Assembly: GCA_021464415.1 (NCBI GenBank)
Contig: CM038468.1
Span: 5,332,001-5,396,000, forward strand
Source of the DNA: Lonicera japonica
Taxonomy: Eukaryota > Streptophyta > Magnoliopsida > Dipsacales > Caprifoliaceae
Reading direction: 5' to 3'
DNA: 64,000 bases
Below are positions 48,438-59,498 of this stretch, piece after piece (position 1 is the first letter of the stretch; every line of letters starts with the position of its first letter). Under the pieces are notes generated by a model, which had not been told where the DNA came from, searched no databases, and was given only the letters and a program-made list of their open reading frames with translations. The translations under genes and the position numbers were made by a program.

Positions 48438-49083
48438 CCCCGTCTTTGGTGGAATGTCGTTTGTCTCTTTCTCGATATAGCTTCAACTCGGGAATGAGTC
48501 GCCTAGCGTCGCACCCTTTGCTATTGAGAGATACACCAACATTCCCCATATTTTGAGAAATCTTGTGTTATAATCTTTGTATGAGCGAGTGATCACCGTC
48601 TCTTTAATCATAACTAACCTCCAACTACCTTAGTGCTTTCTTATTAATTTTCACAACCATTTTACATTTACATTGTTCGATAACCATTTCATCTTACAAG
48701 AATCAGAAAACACTTTAATCCGTAATCCATTCCATTCCTTTTCACTTATCCCTGTGGTTCGACACTCGGACTTCCGAGACTATATTACAACTTGACGTGC
48801 CTGCACTTGGGCTCTATCGCAACGCGCTATTTAAGCGGCGTCAAGTTTTTGGCGCCGTTGCCGGGGAATAAGGCAAAAGGCGAATTTCGGGTTTTGTATA
48901 AAACCATTCTGTAAGTATTTCTCTCTATTTGATTAATTTATTTTTCTCCCTTATTTTCTGTTTTATTTTGTAGAGTTCCCAAGGAGTGATTCGAATCATT
49001 GTCCAAGCCCATGCAAGGGCGATTGTTTGTGGATATTCGAATTAGCCCTCCCACATCTCCAAGAATGGCAAACCAAGGTAGAA
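48438..49083 (+). repeat. Internal duplication of LTR end, PBS, leader and gag start
   Basis: These 646 bp repeat 47310-47955 at a constant offset of 1128, with at most a base or so changed (for example ATTTACG to ATTTACA near 48670). Included are the last ~400 bp of the LTR, the primer site, the leader and the first gag codons. At the left junction both partners share GATAA-like bases; at the right junction they share GTAGAA. It sits exactly where the middle of gag is missing. Confidence 0.95.
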
Positions 49084-52000
49084 GAACTCAAATCTATCAC
49101 GATCCTGAGAAGTGGAAAGGAGGTGGACAAGACTATTGTTCCTAAAACCCCCAAGGTGGCGGACATAGTTAAATCTACAAGTGTTGAGGCGTCGGAGGTT
49201 GAACAAGTTGTGAGTGACGAAAAGAGAAGAGAGGAAGAGAGACGAGGGAAGGAGGATCTTGAAAAGATCAAAAATGGGATCAAAGTCCCATTTCCGGAGA
49301 GATTGAACCAACCGTCCAAGTCTAATACCGAGATTTTGGATGTCTTTAGGCAAGTGAAAATCAACATTCCATTGCTTGACGCGGTCAAGCAAATACCTTC
49401 GTACGCTAAGTTCCTCAAGGACTTATGTACTACCAAACGAAGGTTGAATGTCAAGAAAAAGGCCTTTATGGCGGAGCAAGTGAGCTCCCTCATGCAAGGC
49501 ACGAGAGCCCCCAAGTTCAAAGACCCCGGTTGTCCCACAATTTCGTGTATCATAGGAAATTGTAGGATCAAGAATGCATTGTTAGATTTGGGAGCAAGTG
49601 TGAATGTGCTCCCATACTCGGTATATCAACAATTGGGGTTGGGTGAGTTGAAACCCACGAGGGTTACTATTCAATTAGCGGATCGATCCGTTAAGATCCC
49701 AAGAGGGATAGTCGAGGATGTGCTTGTCCAAGTCGACAAGTTTTATTTTCCGGTTGATTTCATCATCCTCGACATGCAACCTGTGTCAAATCCCACCAAT
49801 GAGATTCCGGTCATTCTCGGACGACCATTTCTTGCTACTTCTAATGCCATAATAAATTGCAAGAATGGAATCGTGAAGTTAAAATTTGGCAACATGACTC
49901 TAGAGCTAAACGTGTTCTCTTTGAGCAATCAAAGAGATGACGATGATAATGAGGAAAATGAACACGTGAACATGATAGAGTCATGTATCCAAGACCACTT
50001 TGTGGCAAATTTTGAATCGGAGTCAACGGAAGGTTATCTAACCACTTCCGATGAACCCGAGGATTGTATGCAAGTGTTTTCTTTGTCTGACAAACAGGTT
50101 GAATCTTCGGAGAGAGAGGAAAACACATCGTCGTCCACCAAAACGCACGAAGGAAAGATGGACCTTAAGCTATTGCCGAGCAACTTGAAGTATGCCTTTT
50201 TGGGAGCTTCAGACACTTACCCTGTCATCATATCGTCCGAACTTTCGGATGACCAAGAGGTAAGGTTAGTCCATTTGCTTGGTAAATACAAAAAAGCTTT
50301 TGGTTGGACTCTGGCCGACCTTCAAGGCATAAGCCCTTTGATTTGTACACATAAAATTCACTTGGAGGATGGGGCAAAAACATCGAGACAATTTCAACGC
50401 CGGTTGAATCCTAACATGCAAGAAGTGGTTAGGAACGAGGTGTTGAAATTGTTGGATGCAAAGATCATCTATCCAATCTCGGATAGTAAATGGGTTAGTC
50501 CAACTCAAGTGGTACCGAAAAAATCAGGTCTTACGGTAGTCAAGAACGAATCAAATGAGTTGATTCCGCAAAGAGTCACCACCGGGTGGCGAATGTGCAT
50601 TGACTACCGTAAACTCAACGAGGCAACTCGTAAAGATCATTTCCCACTACCCTTTTTGGATCAAACTCTAGAAAGAGTAGCGGGCCATGAATATTACTCT
50701 TTCCTCGATGGTTTTTCCGGGTACAATCAAATTGAGATTGACCTAGATGATCAAGAAAAGACCACCTTTACATGTCCCTTTGGTACCTTCGCTTATCGAA
50801 GAATGCCCTTTGGTCTATGTAATGCACCGGCCACTTTCCAACGGTGTATGCTGAGTATTTTTAGTGATATGGTGGAAAGGACTTTGGAAGTTTTCATGGA
50901 TGACTTTACCGTCTATGGTAAGTCATTCGACAATTGCTTAGCTAACTTGGAACAGGTCCTGGAAAGATGCGTGGAAAAGCAATTGATATTGAATTGGGAG
51001 AAGTGCCATTTTATGGTCACCAAGGGAATCGTATTGGGGCACATCATTTCATCGGAAGGAATTGAAGTAGACAAAGCAAAGATCGAACTGATTTCTAAAC
51101 TTCCTACACCCAAGAATGTAAAAGATGTCCGATCATTTCTGGGACATGCCGGGTTTTATAGAAGGTTTATCAAGAACTTCAGTTCCATTTCCAAGCCAAT
51201 GTGCAATCTGCTTCTCAAGGACGCACCGTTTGAGTGGAACGCCAAGTGCGAGGAAGCTTTCGTCTCTCTGAAGCATATGCTCACCACTGCACCGATTATG
51301 CAGGCACCGGATTGGAGCTTGCCATTCGAGCTCATGTGTGATGCAAGCGATTATGCAGTTGGAGCGGTTCTTGGTCAACGGAAAGACAAGAAACCGGGTG
51401 TAATTTACTATGCAAGTAGGACTTTGAATGATGCGCAAATGAATTACACCACGACAGAGAAAGAGCTCCTGGCAATTGTCTTCGCCTTGGACAAGTTTCG
51501 ATCCTACTTGATAGGATCGCCCATCGTTGTCTTCACGGATCACGCAGCATTGAAGTACCTGTTCATAAAGAAGGATGCCAAGCCGCGACTTCTTAGATGG
51601 ATACTCTTGTTGCAAGAATTTCATTTAAGCATCAAGGACAAAAAGGGAGTCGAGAACGTGGTGGCCGATCATCTATCTCGACTCACTTTCACGAACAACA
51701 CCGAAGAAAGCCCGATCCAAGACTCGTTTCCGGATGAGCAATTGTTAGCAATCTCAACACTCCCATGGTATGCAGACATCGTGAATTATCTGGTGACCGA
51801 CAAGATACCGAAGTCATGGGTTGCGCAAGACAGAAAAAGGTTCTTGAGGGAAGTGGGTCGATTTTACTGGGATGAACCGTACCTATTTAAATATTGTGCG
51901 GATCAGATCATCCGACGGTGCATCCCAGACGAAGAAGTGGAGAGAGTTCTGTCCTTCTGCCATTCCGAAGCTTGCGGAGGACACTTTTCAGCAAAGAAGA

Positions 52001-53052
52001 CAACCGCTAAGATTTTACAAAGCGGATTGTACTGGCCGTCGCTCTTCAAGGATGCACAACGCTTCTGCAAGGCATGTCAGAGATGCCAAATGCTTGGAGG
52101 GATCTCCAAGAGGAATATGATGCCTCTCAACCCAATTCTGATGATCGAAATCTTCGACTGTTGGGGCATCGACTTCATGGGACCTTTCCCATCATCCTAC
52201 GGTAACCTTTACATTTTAGTTGCCGTAGATTACGTTTCAAAATGGGTAGAAGCCCAAGCGTGCAAGAAAAATGATCACAAAGTGGTGATCCGATTTCTGA
52301 AAGAACACATTCTTGCACGTTTTGGCACCCCCAAGGCAATAATAAGCGATGGCGGTACTCACTTTTGCAATAAACCGTTTCAATCATTAATGCAAAAGTA
52401 CGGTGTAAATCACAAAGTATCGCTCGCTTATCATCCTCAAACTAATGGTCAAGCCGAGTTGGCAAATAGGGAGATCAAACAGATTCTAGAGAAAACGGTA
52501 AACCCGAACCGCAAAGATTGGTCGTTGAGACTGACCGATGCACTTTGGGCTTACCGTACTGCGTACAAAACAACTCTAGATATGTCTCCCTATCGTATAG
52601 TGTACGGAAAACCATGTCATTTGCCAGTAGAGTTGGAGCACAAATCATACTGGGCAATTAAGATGGTTAAGTGCGATTTGACAAAAGCCGGGCTTGACCG
52701 TAAGTTGCAAATTAATGAAATTGAGGAGTTAAGAAGAGATGCTTATGATAATGCAAAAATAAGCAAGGAACGTGCCAAAATCTTTCATGATAAATCCATT
52801 TTGAGGAAAGAATTCAAACTTGGGCACAAAGTTCTTGTTTATGACACTCGATTGCATCTCTTCCCCGGGAAGTTAAAGTCTCGTTGGACCGGCCCCTATG
52901 TTGTCCGTCACGTATTTCCTTTTGGGGCTGTGGAAGTTGAGGATCCCAAAACAGGCTTCGTGTTCAAAGTGAACGGTCAACGTCTTAAGCCGTTTTTGGA
53001 ATTCCCAGTTCGAGATGAGTCCACCCCTCTCGAAGAACCGACCTATGCCTAA
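49027..53052 (+). CDS. pol: Athila-type polyprotein (gag end, PR, RT, RNase H, INT)
   Basis: An open frame of 1341 codons. True family sequence begins after the duplication junction at about residue 20 ([10 protein letters not shown], the end of gag). Protease: [15 protein letters not shown] with the active Asp near residue 187. Reverse transcriptase: [30 protein letters not shown] (~560) and the active site FMDDF (~624). RNase [15 protein letters not shown] (~770) and TDHAALKYL (~838). Integrase: zinc finger HSEACGGHF (~977) with CKACQRC (~1014), then the D, D, E triad in GIDFMGPF (~1048), ISDGGTHF (~1109) and GQAELANRE (~1145). No chromodomain is seen, as in Athila. No stop or frameshift interrupts it. 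The ATG at 49027 belongs to the duplicated leader read in another frame, so the natural start is lost. Confidence 0.95.
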   Translation: MWIFELALPHLQEWQTKVEELKSITILRSGKEVDKTIVPKTPKVADIVKSTSVEASEVEQVVSDEKRREEERRGKEDLEKIKNGIKVPFPERLNQPSKSNTEILDVFRQVKINIPLLDAVKQIPSYAKFLKDLCTTKRRLNVKKKAFMAEQVSSLMQGTRAPKFKDPGCPTISCIIGNCRIKNALLDLGASVNVLPYSVYQQLGLGELKPTRVTIQLADRSVKIPRGIVEDVLVQVDKFYFPVDFIILDMQPVSNPTNEIPVILGRPFLATSNAIINCKNGIVKLKFGNMTLELNVFSLSNQRDDDDNEENEHVNMIESCIQDHFVANFESESTEGYLTTSDEPEDCMQVFSLSDKQVESSEREENTSSSTKTHEGKMDLKLLPSNLKYAFLGASDTYPVIISSELSDDQEVRLVHLLGKYKKAFGWTLADLQGISPLICTHKIHLEDGAKTSRQFQRRLNPNMQEVVRNEVLKLLDAKIIYPISDSKWVSPTQVVPKKSGLTVVKNESNELIPQRVTTGWRMCIDYRKLNEATRKDHFPLPFLDQTLERVAGHEYYSFLDGFSGYNQIEIDLDDQEKTTFTCPFGTFAYRRMPFGLCNAPATFQRCMLSIFSDMVERTLEVFMDDFTVYGKSFDNCLANLEQVLERCVEKQLILNWEKCHFMVTKGIVLGHIISSEGIEVDKAKIELISKLPTPKNVKDVRSFLGHAGFYRRFIKNFSSISKPMCNLLLKDAPFEWNAKCEEAFVSLKHMLTTAPIMQAPDWSLPFELMCDASDYAVGAVLGQRKDKKPGVIYYASRTLNDAQMNYTTTEKELLAIVFALDKFRSYLIGSPIVVFTDHAALKYLFIKKDAKPRLLRWILLLQEFHLSIKDKKGVENVVADHLSRLTFTNNTEESPIQDSFPDEQLLAISTLPWYADIVNYLVTDKIPKSWVAQDRKRFLREVGRFYWDEPYLFKYCADQIIRRCIPDEEVERVLSFCHSEACGGHFSAKKTTAKILQSGLYWPSLFKDAQRFCKACQRCQMLGGISKRNMMPLNPILMIEIFDCWGIDFMGPFPSSYGNLYILVAVDYVSKWVEAQACKKNDHKVVIRFLKEHILARFGTPKAIISDGGTHFCNKPFQSLMQKYGVNHKVSLAYHPQTNGQAELANREIKQILEKTVNPNRKDWSLRLTDALWAYRTAYKTTLDMSPYRIVYGKPCHLPVELEHKSYWAIKMVKCDLTKAGLDRKLQINEIEELRRDAYDNAKISKERAKIFHDKSILRKEFKLGHKVLVYDTRLHLFPGKLKSRWTGPYVVRHVFPFGAVEVEDPKTGFVFKVNGQRLKPFLEFPVRDESTPLEEPTYA

Positions 53053-53218
53053 CAAGCATGGGTCGATTTTGTAAATAATGTTTTTGTTAGTATGTTTGAG
53101 TTTCAGGAATTTCCATCTGAGAGTCGGGTGTGATTGGGAAAGTTTGAAACAAGTTGAGGGGAAGAATTGAGGTGTAGAAGAGCAAGGAAGGCAAAGAGAA
53201 ATTTCTGGCAGATTGGAC

Positions 53219-53440
53219 CATGATCGATCATGCCCCCACCATGATCGATCATAGTAGAAATTCTCTCAAGAAATCTAGAGCATGATCGATCATGAAATCC
53301 CATGATCGATCATGGTATTGAAGCAGCTGGGCAGAGAGGAGCATGATCGATCATGCCCTCACCATGATCGATCATTGTACAAAGTAATGACTGGGCAGAG
53401 CAACCCATGATCGATCATGGGTTGGCCATGATCGATCATG
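53219..53440. promoter_or_regulatory. Palindrome array between pol and ORF2
   Basis: Eight copies of CATGATCGATCATG (two end in ATA or ATT) start at 53219, 53240, 53281, 53301, 53342, 53363, 53406 and 53427. They form four doublets with centre distances 21, 20, 21 and 21. First members are 62, 61 and 64 bp apart. The array lies 330 bp upstream of ORF2. The same sites occur in the LTRs. Function is inferred, perhaps a protein binding array for ORF2 expression. Confidence 0.9.
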
Positions 53441-53632
53441 GCCGCGACTTAAAACAGGGGAACCGTAAAATCACGCCCATTTCTCACAAACCCTTCTCCC
53501 AAATCCATTTCGAGCTCTAGCCCTTTCTCCCCCATTCTTCCTAAATCTTCTCTAAACACCAATTCCATCCACCCCCACCTAGATTCAACCTTCAAATCCC
53601 TCAATTTCCAACCCCAATCATCAAACCCATCT

Positions 53633-53670
<38 letters not shown>
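53633..53670. repeat. Poly(A) tract
   Basis: An unbroken A run of about 38 bases in the pyrimidine-rich leader before ORF2. Long homopolymers are prone to slippage and sequencing error. Confidence 0.9.
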
Positions 53671-53674
<4 letters not shown>

Positions 53675-53769
53675 CCTCTTCCCTCTCTCATCACCATTTT
53701 CGAGCCCTAGCATCTCAAGGCTTCAAATTCCTCCTCTCCACCTCCTCTAAAGCATAGCACTCCTCCATT

Positions 53770-54969
53770 ATGTCTTCCTCAAACCCTCCCACTAAGCCGC
53801 TTACCATTGAAGCCGCGAGAGGCGGCTATCGCGGATTTCGGAGCCGTCAAGAATTTGAGTGGTGGAACTACGCCTTCAAAACGAGGACGGTAGTGATAGA
53901 GAGGCCGGTATTCATCGGTACGCTGGACGATTTCCCCCAGCGAGCAACGTTTGAGCAATATCCGGGGTGGATTAACTACTTGCGTCAACCAGGTACTCAA
54001 TGTAATCTCACCATTTGTCGTGAATTTATTGCAAGTTTGATTCAAGTTCCCGATACACCATATACATATGTAGCTCATGTTCGAGGCAGAACGGTTCCGT
54101 TTAACCTCGAAGTTTTGACTGAGATTACGGGAATCTCAGCTTTGCCACCTAATGCTCATGACCTCCCCTATTCGGACACTACCAACTATTTAGAGCCGAG
54201 GCCTAACGATCTAGCCACATTTCTAGCCGGTGAACCCAGAGAATGGATTGGGAACCAATTCGATAGGAGCCACATACGTGAGGGATTTAGAACTCTTTGG
54301 CTGGTAATTGCCAACGCTTTGGACCCAACTTCCCATACCCAGCACATTTACCCGTCTCAGGCTTATGTACTATACGCCATAGCAACGAACAAGCGCTGCT
54401 GCTTGTTGCGTCATATCATTGGGCGAATAGCGCGAATCATCGATTTGGTCGCCCACAATGAAACAATCAAATTTGGGTCGTTGATCACTAAGATCTGTTT
54501 GCGAGCGGGGGTAATTGAGAGAGCCGACGATGAGAAGAAAATGCCTAGGGCACCGCTGAATAGGTCCACCCAAACTCGAGCCGCTGGTCAACTGAGGAAC
54601 AGGCCGAGTTCTTCCACAGCCGCACCACAACAGGGTGATAGCGAAGAAGAAGGGGCTGAAGAAGCAGGAGCGGATGTTCCGGGTACATCAAGGCGTAGAA
54701 GAAGGGCAAGCTCTGGGCCTGTGGATGACAATAGGGAGTTCATTAGAGAGCAGTTTGAACAAATGACTGCCTTGATCCACACCGGATTCGCGGGTGTCAA
54801 TGAGAGGGTGGAGATTATGATATCGCGACAGGACCGTCTTCAAGCAGAGATAGCAGCCCAAGTCGAGGCAAGAGTTGCAGAGCAGATGGCAGCTCAGCAG
54901 GAGTTCATACGCCAGCAGTTCGAGGCGTTGTACGGTCGATTCCCTCCACCCCCACCTCCCGACATGTGA
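53770..54969 (+). CDS. Athila-family ORF2 protein, function unknown
   Basis: 399 residues from ATG 53770 to TGA. The first ~240 residues contain WWNYAFKTR, GTLDDFPQRATFEQYPGW, CREFIASLIQVPD, VRGRTVPFNLEVLTEITG and LWLVIANALDP, resembling what is labelled a putative plant transposon protein domain (Pfam Transposase_32-like, from memory). Then come a low-complexity acidic stretch and a basic stretch RRRRRAS (~310). A heptad-rich coiled coil follows (~320-385; AQVEARVAEQMAAQQEF) and the end is FPPPPPPDM. No signal peptide or membrane segment is evident, so it does not look like an envelope protein. It stands where env-like genes sit in classical Athila. The old relics keep the same start, end and blocks. 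A DNA- or RNA-binding role is only a guess. Confidence 0.8.
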   Translation: MSSSNPPTKPLTIEAARGGYRGFRSRQEFEWWNYAFKTRTVVIERPVFIGTLDDFPQRATFEQYPGWINYLRQPGTQCNLTICREFIASLIQVPDTPYTYVAHVRGRTVPFNLEVLTEITGISALPPNAHDLPYSDTTNYLEPRPNDLATFLAGEPREWIGNQFDRSHIREGFRTLWLVIANALDPTSHTQHIYPSQAYVLYAIATNKRCCLLRHIIGRIARIIDLVAHNETIKFGSLITKICLRAGVIERADDEKKMPRAPLNRSTQTRAAGQLRNRPSSSTAAPQQGDSEEEGAEEAGADVPGTSRRRRRASSGPVDDNREFIREQFEQMTALIHTGFAGVNERVEIMISRQDRLQAEIAAQVEARVAEQMAAQQEFIRQQFEALYGRFPPPPPPDM

Positions 54970-56300
54970 TGCGATTTGCCAAATCCTGAAAACTCTTTTA
55001 TTAGTTATATTTACGCTTAGCTTTATTTTATTTCTTTTTGGGTTGTATTAGAACTTTGACATGATGTTAACTTTAAAACTTGGTTTTAATGATTGAATGT
55101 TATGGTTTTTGCTTTTGAATTCTAATTCTAACCCGTTTTGTGAATAGTTTTTGTTTATGTCTTATTTTTGTCTCATGGGAAGCAAAGCCAAAGTAGCCCT
55201 TCCGTGCGTTGTTATTTGTTCTCTTTTCATTGAGGACAATGTGTGTTTCAAGTTGAGGGGGGTGCGTTATTTTGTGTTTATTTTGTTTGGCTTGCTATTG
55301 TTCATTTCCATGTGTAGTAGAATTTTTTTTTTGAGAAGTTTGAAAAGTGATGATTGATTGATTGACTTTGTTCAATGAAGACCATTGTTTCATTAGCTTT
55401 TGGCATGAATTCTTTGATCAAGATAGGAATTTGAATGATAATCTAAATTGCCTTGCTCCACTTAGTCTCATATCCCGTTATATTCTCATGCTCCTCATGC
55501 TAGATTGCTTCGGTTGTTTTCTTTTCGGTAATAACACTTAGATTTATTTTCATTGAGAGAAGAGAAATTTTTGTCCAAAAATAATGGAAGCTCTTTCGAA
55601 AAGATCCTCCAATGAGAGGACAAAAGCATAGCACTTTGACAACTTGGATGACTTTTATCCTAATATTGACTTAAAGCTTCACTTGACTAAATATTAAGTC
55701 TCTTTGTCTAATATTACGGATGGGTAAAGGTTACCATATGGGAAAGGGTGAATAGCTTCCTTTAAGCTCCAATGAATGAGCATAATTTTGAGAAAATTTC
55801 ATAAGTGAGACCGCTGCCCCCCATAGAGATGAAAACCGCCCTGAACTAATTTAGCGAAATTTCCAAGTAAAAGATAAAGAAAGTGCTTAGAATTGACAAA
55901 TCTCGGAGCTTTTGTTTTTGAAAAAGTTCTCTCTTCCTTCTCGAATGATTATGACTCTTTGTGTTTATATTGAATTGTTTGAATCAAAGTCTAGTATGTG
56001 AGTATTGGAGAATATGGGATTGTGTTCTAAAGGAGATAAGCGAATTAGATGATCATTCAAAAGTCCGTCATTCTGGAAAGTTGATAGTAATGCCTCTTGC
56101 TTTGCAAATTGAAATTTGAATCTTCATTCTCATCATTCATCATGATCAAACTCCTAATGTTTGTAGGTATCATTTCTGAAAACCTTCACGAGATGCAACT
56201 CGTCTTCTTTGGGAACTTAGAAGTTAACAATTTTTTTTTTGTTTAGCATAGTGCTTTTGTAATTATATATTTTTGTCTTGCTAAGGGACTAGCAAGAGAT
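54970..56300 (+). other. Long 3' non-coding region of Athila element
   Basis: About 1.3 kb without a supported gene. Parts are conserved with the old relics, for example AATGGAAGCTCTTTCGAAAA at 55583 versus about 7468 and 41830, and the TAATATTGACTTAA block. Such conservation in non-coding DNA suggests a cis role for the RNA or cDNA. Confidence 0.7.
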
Positions 56301-56314
56301 AAGTTGAGGGGAGT
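56301..56314 (+). other. Polypurine tract
   Basis: AAGTTGAGGGGAGT lies directly before the 3' LTR. The old relic has AAGTTAAGGAGAGT at the same place (60151-60164). It primes plus-strand DNA synthesis. Confidence 0.75.
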
Positions 56315-57967
56315 TGATAAACGCATAATATTGTCATGCATAAGCTCTTTCCCAGAGTCGCATGACGCGTTTGTTGCTTTAATTATGCCTAATTATCCAC
56401 TTATCTCGAGATTAGTGTCTTGGCGAGTTTTGTATCTAACATCGTCCCGCTAGGTGTGCTTTTGTTGTGTTTCTATGTGTTTATAGGCATAGGATGCAAT
56501 GGCCTTCGAATGATTGATCAAGCGCTAGCCAAAAGCTACAAAAGTGCTGATTTGGAGAATTTCCAGAAGCATGATCGATCATGGAATCCCATGATCGATC
56601 ATGGTGCAAATAATATTCAGGCAGAAGACCCCATGATCGATCATGGGTTGGCCATGATCGATCATGGCCCTGGAAACTTGGCCATTTCACACCCAAAATG
56701 GGCTATTTTAGTGGTTCAAGTTATTTTAGATATTTAGCTAGATATTTTGCTACCTTTTAATATATATTATTTCTTTTACCTTAAGATCTTTTTATCTAGT
56801 TTTTAGATATTTTTTAGAGTTCTAGAGAGAAGGGAGAGCTCTTTGAATATTGTTCTTCATTTCTCCATTGTAAGTGCTTAATTTGTAAGAATGATTTCTT
56901 CTTCTATGATATTTGTTCTTGCATCTATTATGGAGTAGTCTATTTCTAAGGTTACGGAGGTTGATTGTGATATGATTTTTGGTGATTAATGGCTCAATCC
57001 ATATCTAAAGTTTGATAAATATTTGTGAATCTTCTTCTTCTTCATCATATCTTCCATTATTTCAAGCTTTCTAGGTATTTTCATATTAAGTTAAGACTTT
57101 ATATGCCTAGTATATTTAGTTCTTGGTTGTTAATGAGCATACAACATATTTCTATGGTTCTAGAAAGCTTGTAGCCCCTTTCCCCCATCCATGGAGTTTT
57201 TCCCTCTTCATAGAAATTATGAATAGTTCTTAAAACTCCATAGATGGATTTTAAATTTGTTTAGCTTATCTTTGATTCATTTATTGATATATTGAGTGCT
57301 TCTTACACTTTATGTGATACTTAGACTCTTTATGTTCTACCATATGTGATAAACGATGAGTTGACTAATTTATCCCATAAACTTTATTCCGTTTCATTGT
57401 TAGGATTCACTTTATAATTTTCATTCTTTAAATCATGAGATTACTACACTTGCTTTATGTTAAATCGTTTAATGATGAGTTTGTCATATCTATCTCGGAT
57501 TAGCCTCATCGGGAATGGGTTGCCTTGCTTCACACCCGTAGCTAAGAGGTAGGAATGATAACCCCGTCTTTGGTGGAATGTCGTTTGTCTCTTTCTCGAT
57601 ATAGCTTCAACTCGGGAATGAGTCGCCTAGCGTCGCACCCTTTGCTATTGAGAGATACACCAACATTCCCCATATTTTGAGAAATCTTGTGTTATAATCT
57701 TTGTATGAGCGAGTGATCACCGTCTCTTTAATCATAACTAACCTCCAACTACCTTAGTGCTTTCTTATTAATTTTCACAACCATTTTACATTTACGTTGT
57801 TCGATAACCATTTCATCTTACAAGAATCAGAAAACACTTTAATCCGTAATCCATTCCATTCCTTTTCACTTATCCCTGTGGTTCGACACTCGGACTTCCG
57901 AGACTATATTACAACTTGACGTGCCTGCACTTGGGCTCTATCGCAACGCGCTATTTAAGCGGCGTCA
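56315..57967 (+). repeat. 3' LTR of young Athila element
   Basis: 1653 bp, matching 46062-47715 except for one T missing in a T run near 56799. Palindromes at 56570, 56590, 56632 and 56653; TATA-like box at 56759-56769. Confidence 0.96.
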
Positions 57968-59498
57968 ACTTTTAATATTTTTAATAATATTCTAATTTCA
58001 ATATTATTAATTAATAGGTAATAATTATTTTAGCCATCTTAAATTTTCAGCTTAGGCAATGGAATTTTCTTTCTAAACCAATCAGACCCACTACCAAAAT
58101 CTCATAATTCACTTTTACTATAGGTAAAATGCATGCGGGAATTCTTATGGGAGCATCCCAAATTTGGCTAAATATATTCTTATATTGATATTTAATTAAT
58201 TATTTTTAAATTTTTAACGTGAAAATTTTGAAAATTTTCATATTTTGCGTCATGTCATGGAATCATTACCTTTTGTTTAATTAAAAAAGAGATTTGAAAA
58301 GCTTCATCAATCTTTCTTTTATGCGTTCTTCTATTTAAAAAGAAAATAGAAAAGAAAAAGGACATGTATAGACAAAGCTTTAATCCCCTCAACCTGCACC
58401 CCAATACATAAACTGCATGTGTATATTTCAAACTTTGGAATATATTTAATATATGGTGTAAAAAATAAGATTACCGATTTAATGTTATTAAAAATAAAAT
58501 AAACTATCAATTTAGATAAATGGTGCATTAATTTGAGCTACTAAGTCGGATAAAAAACAATTTTCATGGGTACCAAATTGATAAATAAGCTTTATGCTAG
58601 TCTTTAAATTTTAACTGTTAATAAATTAAAGATAATATAAAAATTGTTACGCACAGATTATTAAAGCAAACAAACACACATATGCCCCTCCATTGTCAAA
58701 CATAAAACATTAAATAAATAAATAAAAAGTGAAACAAAGTAACGCCATCTTCTTCCCATAGCCCCACCACCAAAATCACAACACACACATACATATACAA
58801 TTGCAGCCACACATATACTCAAATTCAGATCTATATTCACAAACACATATGTATATAAAAACCCACTGTTAGTGGTCCTGTGTAAAGCAAGCCCACTTTG
58901 CAGCAAATAAACAATTGCAGCTAACAATAGTGGATAAAAATCCTTTTTTAGTGGTCCTGTGTAAATCATTTTAGAGAGACAGAGTCTAAGGTTTGTTGTG
59001 GGGGTTAACGGCGGCATTCATGGTAGGCACGGCGGCTAGGGTTGTTGACGAAGGCTTAGTACTAACAGCGAGAGAGAGAAAATGGCAGCAACTAAGGTTT
59101 ATGGTGTGGGTGTGGAAGCAAGACAATGGCTGCGTGGGAGAGGGTGATGATAATGTAAAGAGTGTGAAATTAGGGCTAGATAAGCAATTAACACGAAAAA
59201 AGCCGGACGAGATTGTGTGCGTTATTACTAAAAGATTTTTTCACTGTCAAAGACCATGACAATTTCTCAAAATACCGTGACAATTAGAGAAATCAATTGT
59301 AAAAATGTGCCTTCATACTGTTCTAACCATGGCAAGTGTGCTATGGTCATTGACTATGACAAATTGCCGCTTATATAGTGTGACAATTTCCTATTTTTGG
59401 TGTAGTGTCTTGAGCTTTTGTTTTTGAAAAAACTCCTCTTCCTTCTCTAATGATCAAGACTCTATATTTAAATGAAATTTTCGTCAAGCTAAGGCTTA

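Larger units (their letters stand above)
46062..57967 (+). mobile_element. Young Athila-lineage Ty3/gypsy retrotransposon
   Basis: An 11,906-bp element with TG...CA LTRs (46062-47715 and 56315-57967) and a perfect 5-bp duplication ACTTT (46057-46061, 57968-57972). The empty site is preserved in copy 1. Order: 5' LTR, tRNA primer site, truncated gag, a 646-bp internal duplication, gag end plus pol, palindrome array, ORF2, long 3' non-coding region, polypurine tract, 3' LTR. The two LTRs differ, as far as I can read, only by one T in a T run, so the insertion is very recent. The missing middle of gag means it needs Gag from another copy. Confidence 0.96.
35967..58771 (+). repeat. Segmental duplication, copy 2
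   Basis: This is the direct partner of 130-11254. It holds the same amylase relic, old Athila-like relic and CACTA element. It is enlarged by a solo LTR (43316-44740), a SINE-like head (about 45905-46015) and the 11.9-kb young Athila element (46062-57967), and is shortened by a deletion at 39325. After removing 46062-57972 the sequence GACTTTTAATATTTTTAATAA of copy 1 (about 10466) is restored. Confidence 0.92.
42176..59407 (-). mobile_element. CACTA (En/Spm) element, complete ends, copy 2
   Basis: The left end is CAATACACCAAAAATAAG and the right end CTATTTTTGGTGTAGTG, flanked by the 3-bp duplication TCT (42173-42175, 59408-59410). Without the later LTR insertions the element would be about 3.9 kb. 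Subterminal TGTCA(C/T)GGTCATTGACC-type repeats lie at 42200-42490 and, inverted, at 59240-59400. Only tnp1-like traces (minus) are present. It inserted into the old Athila-like element before the segmental duplication, because copy 1 carries the same left end and TCT. Confidence 0.9.

Noticed and set aside
48996..49571. Long minus-strand frames opposite pol.
   Set aside because: They are shadows of the strongly coding plus strand and have no recognisable content.
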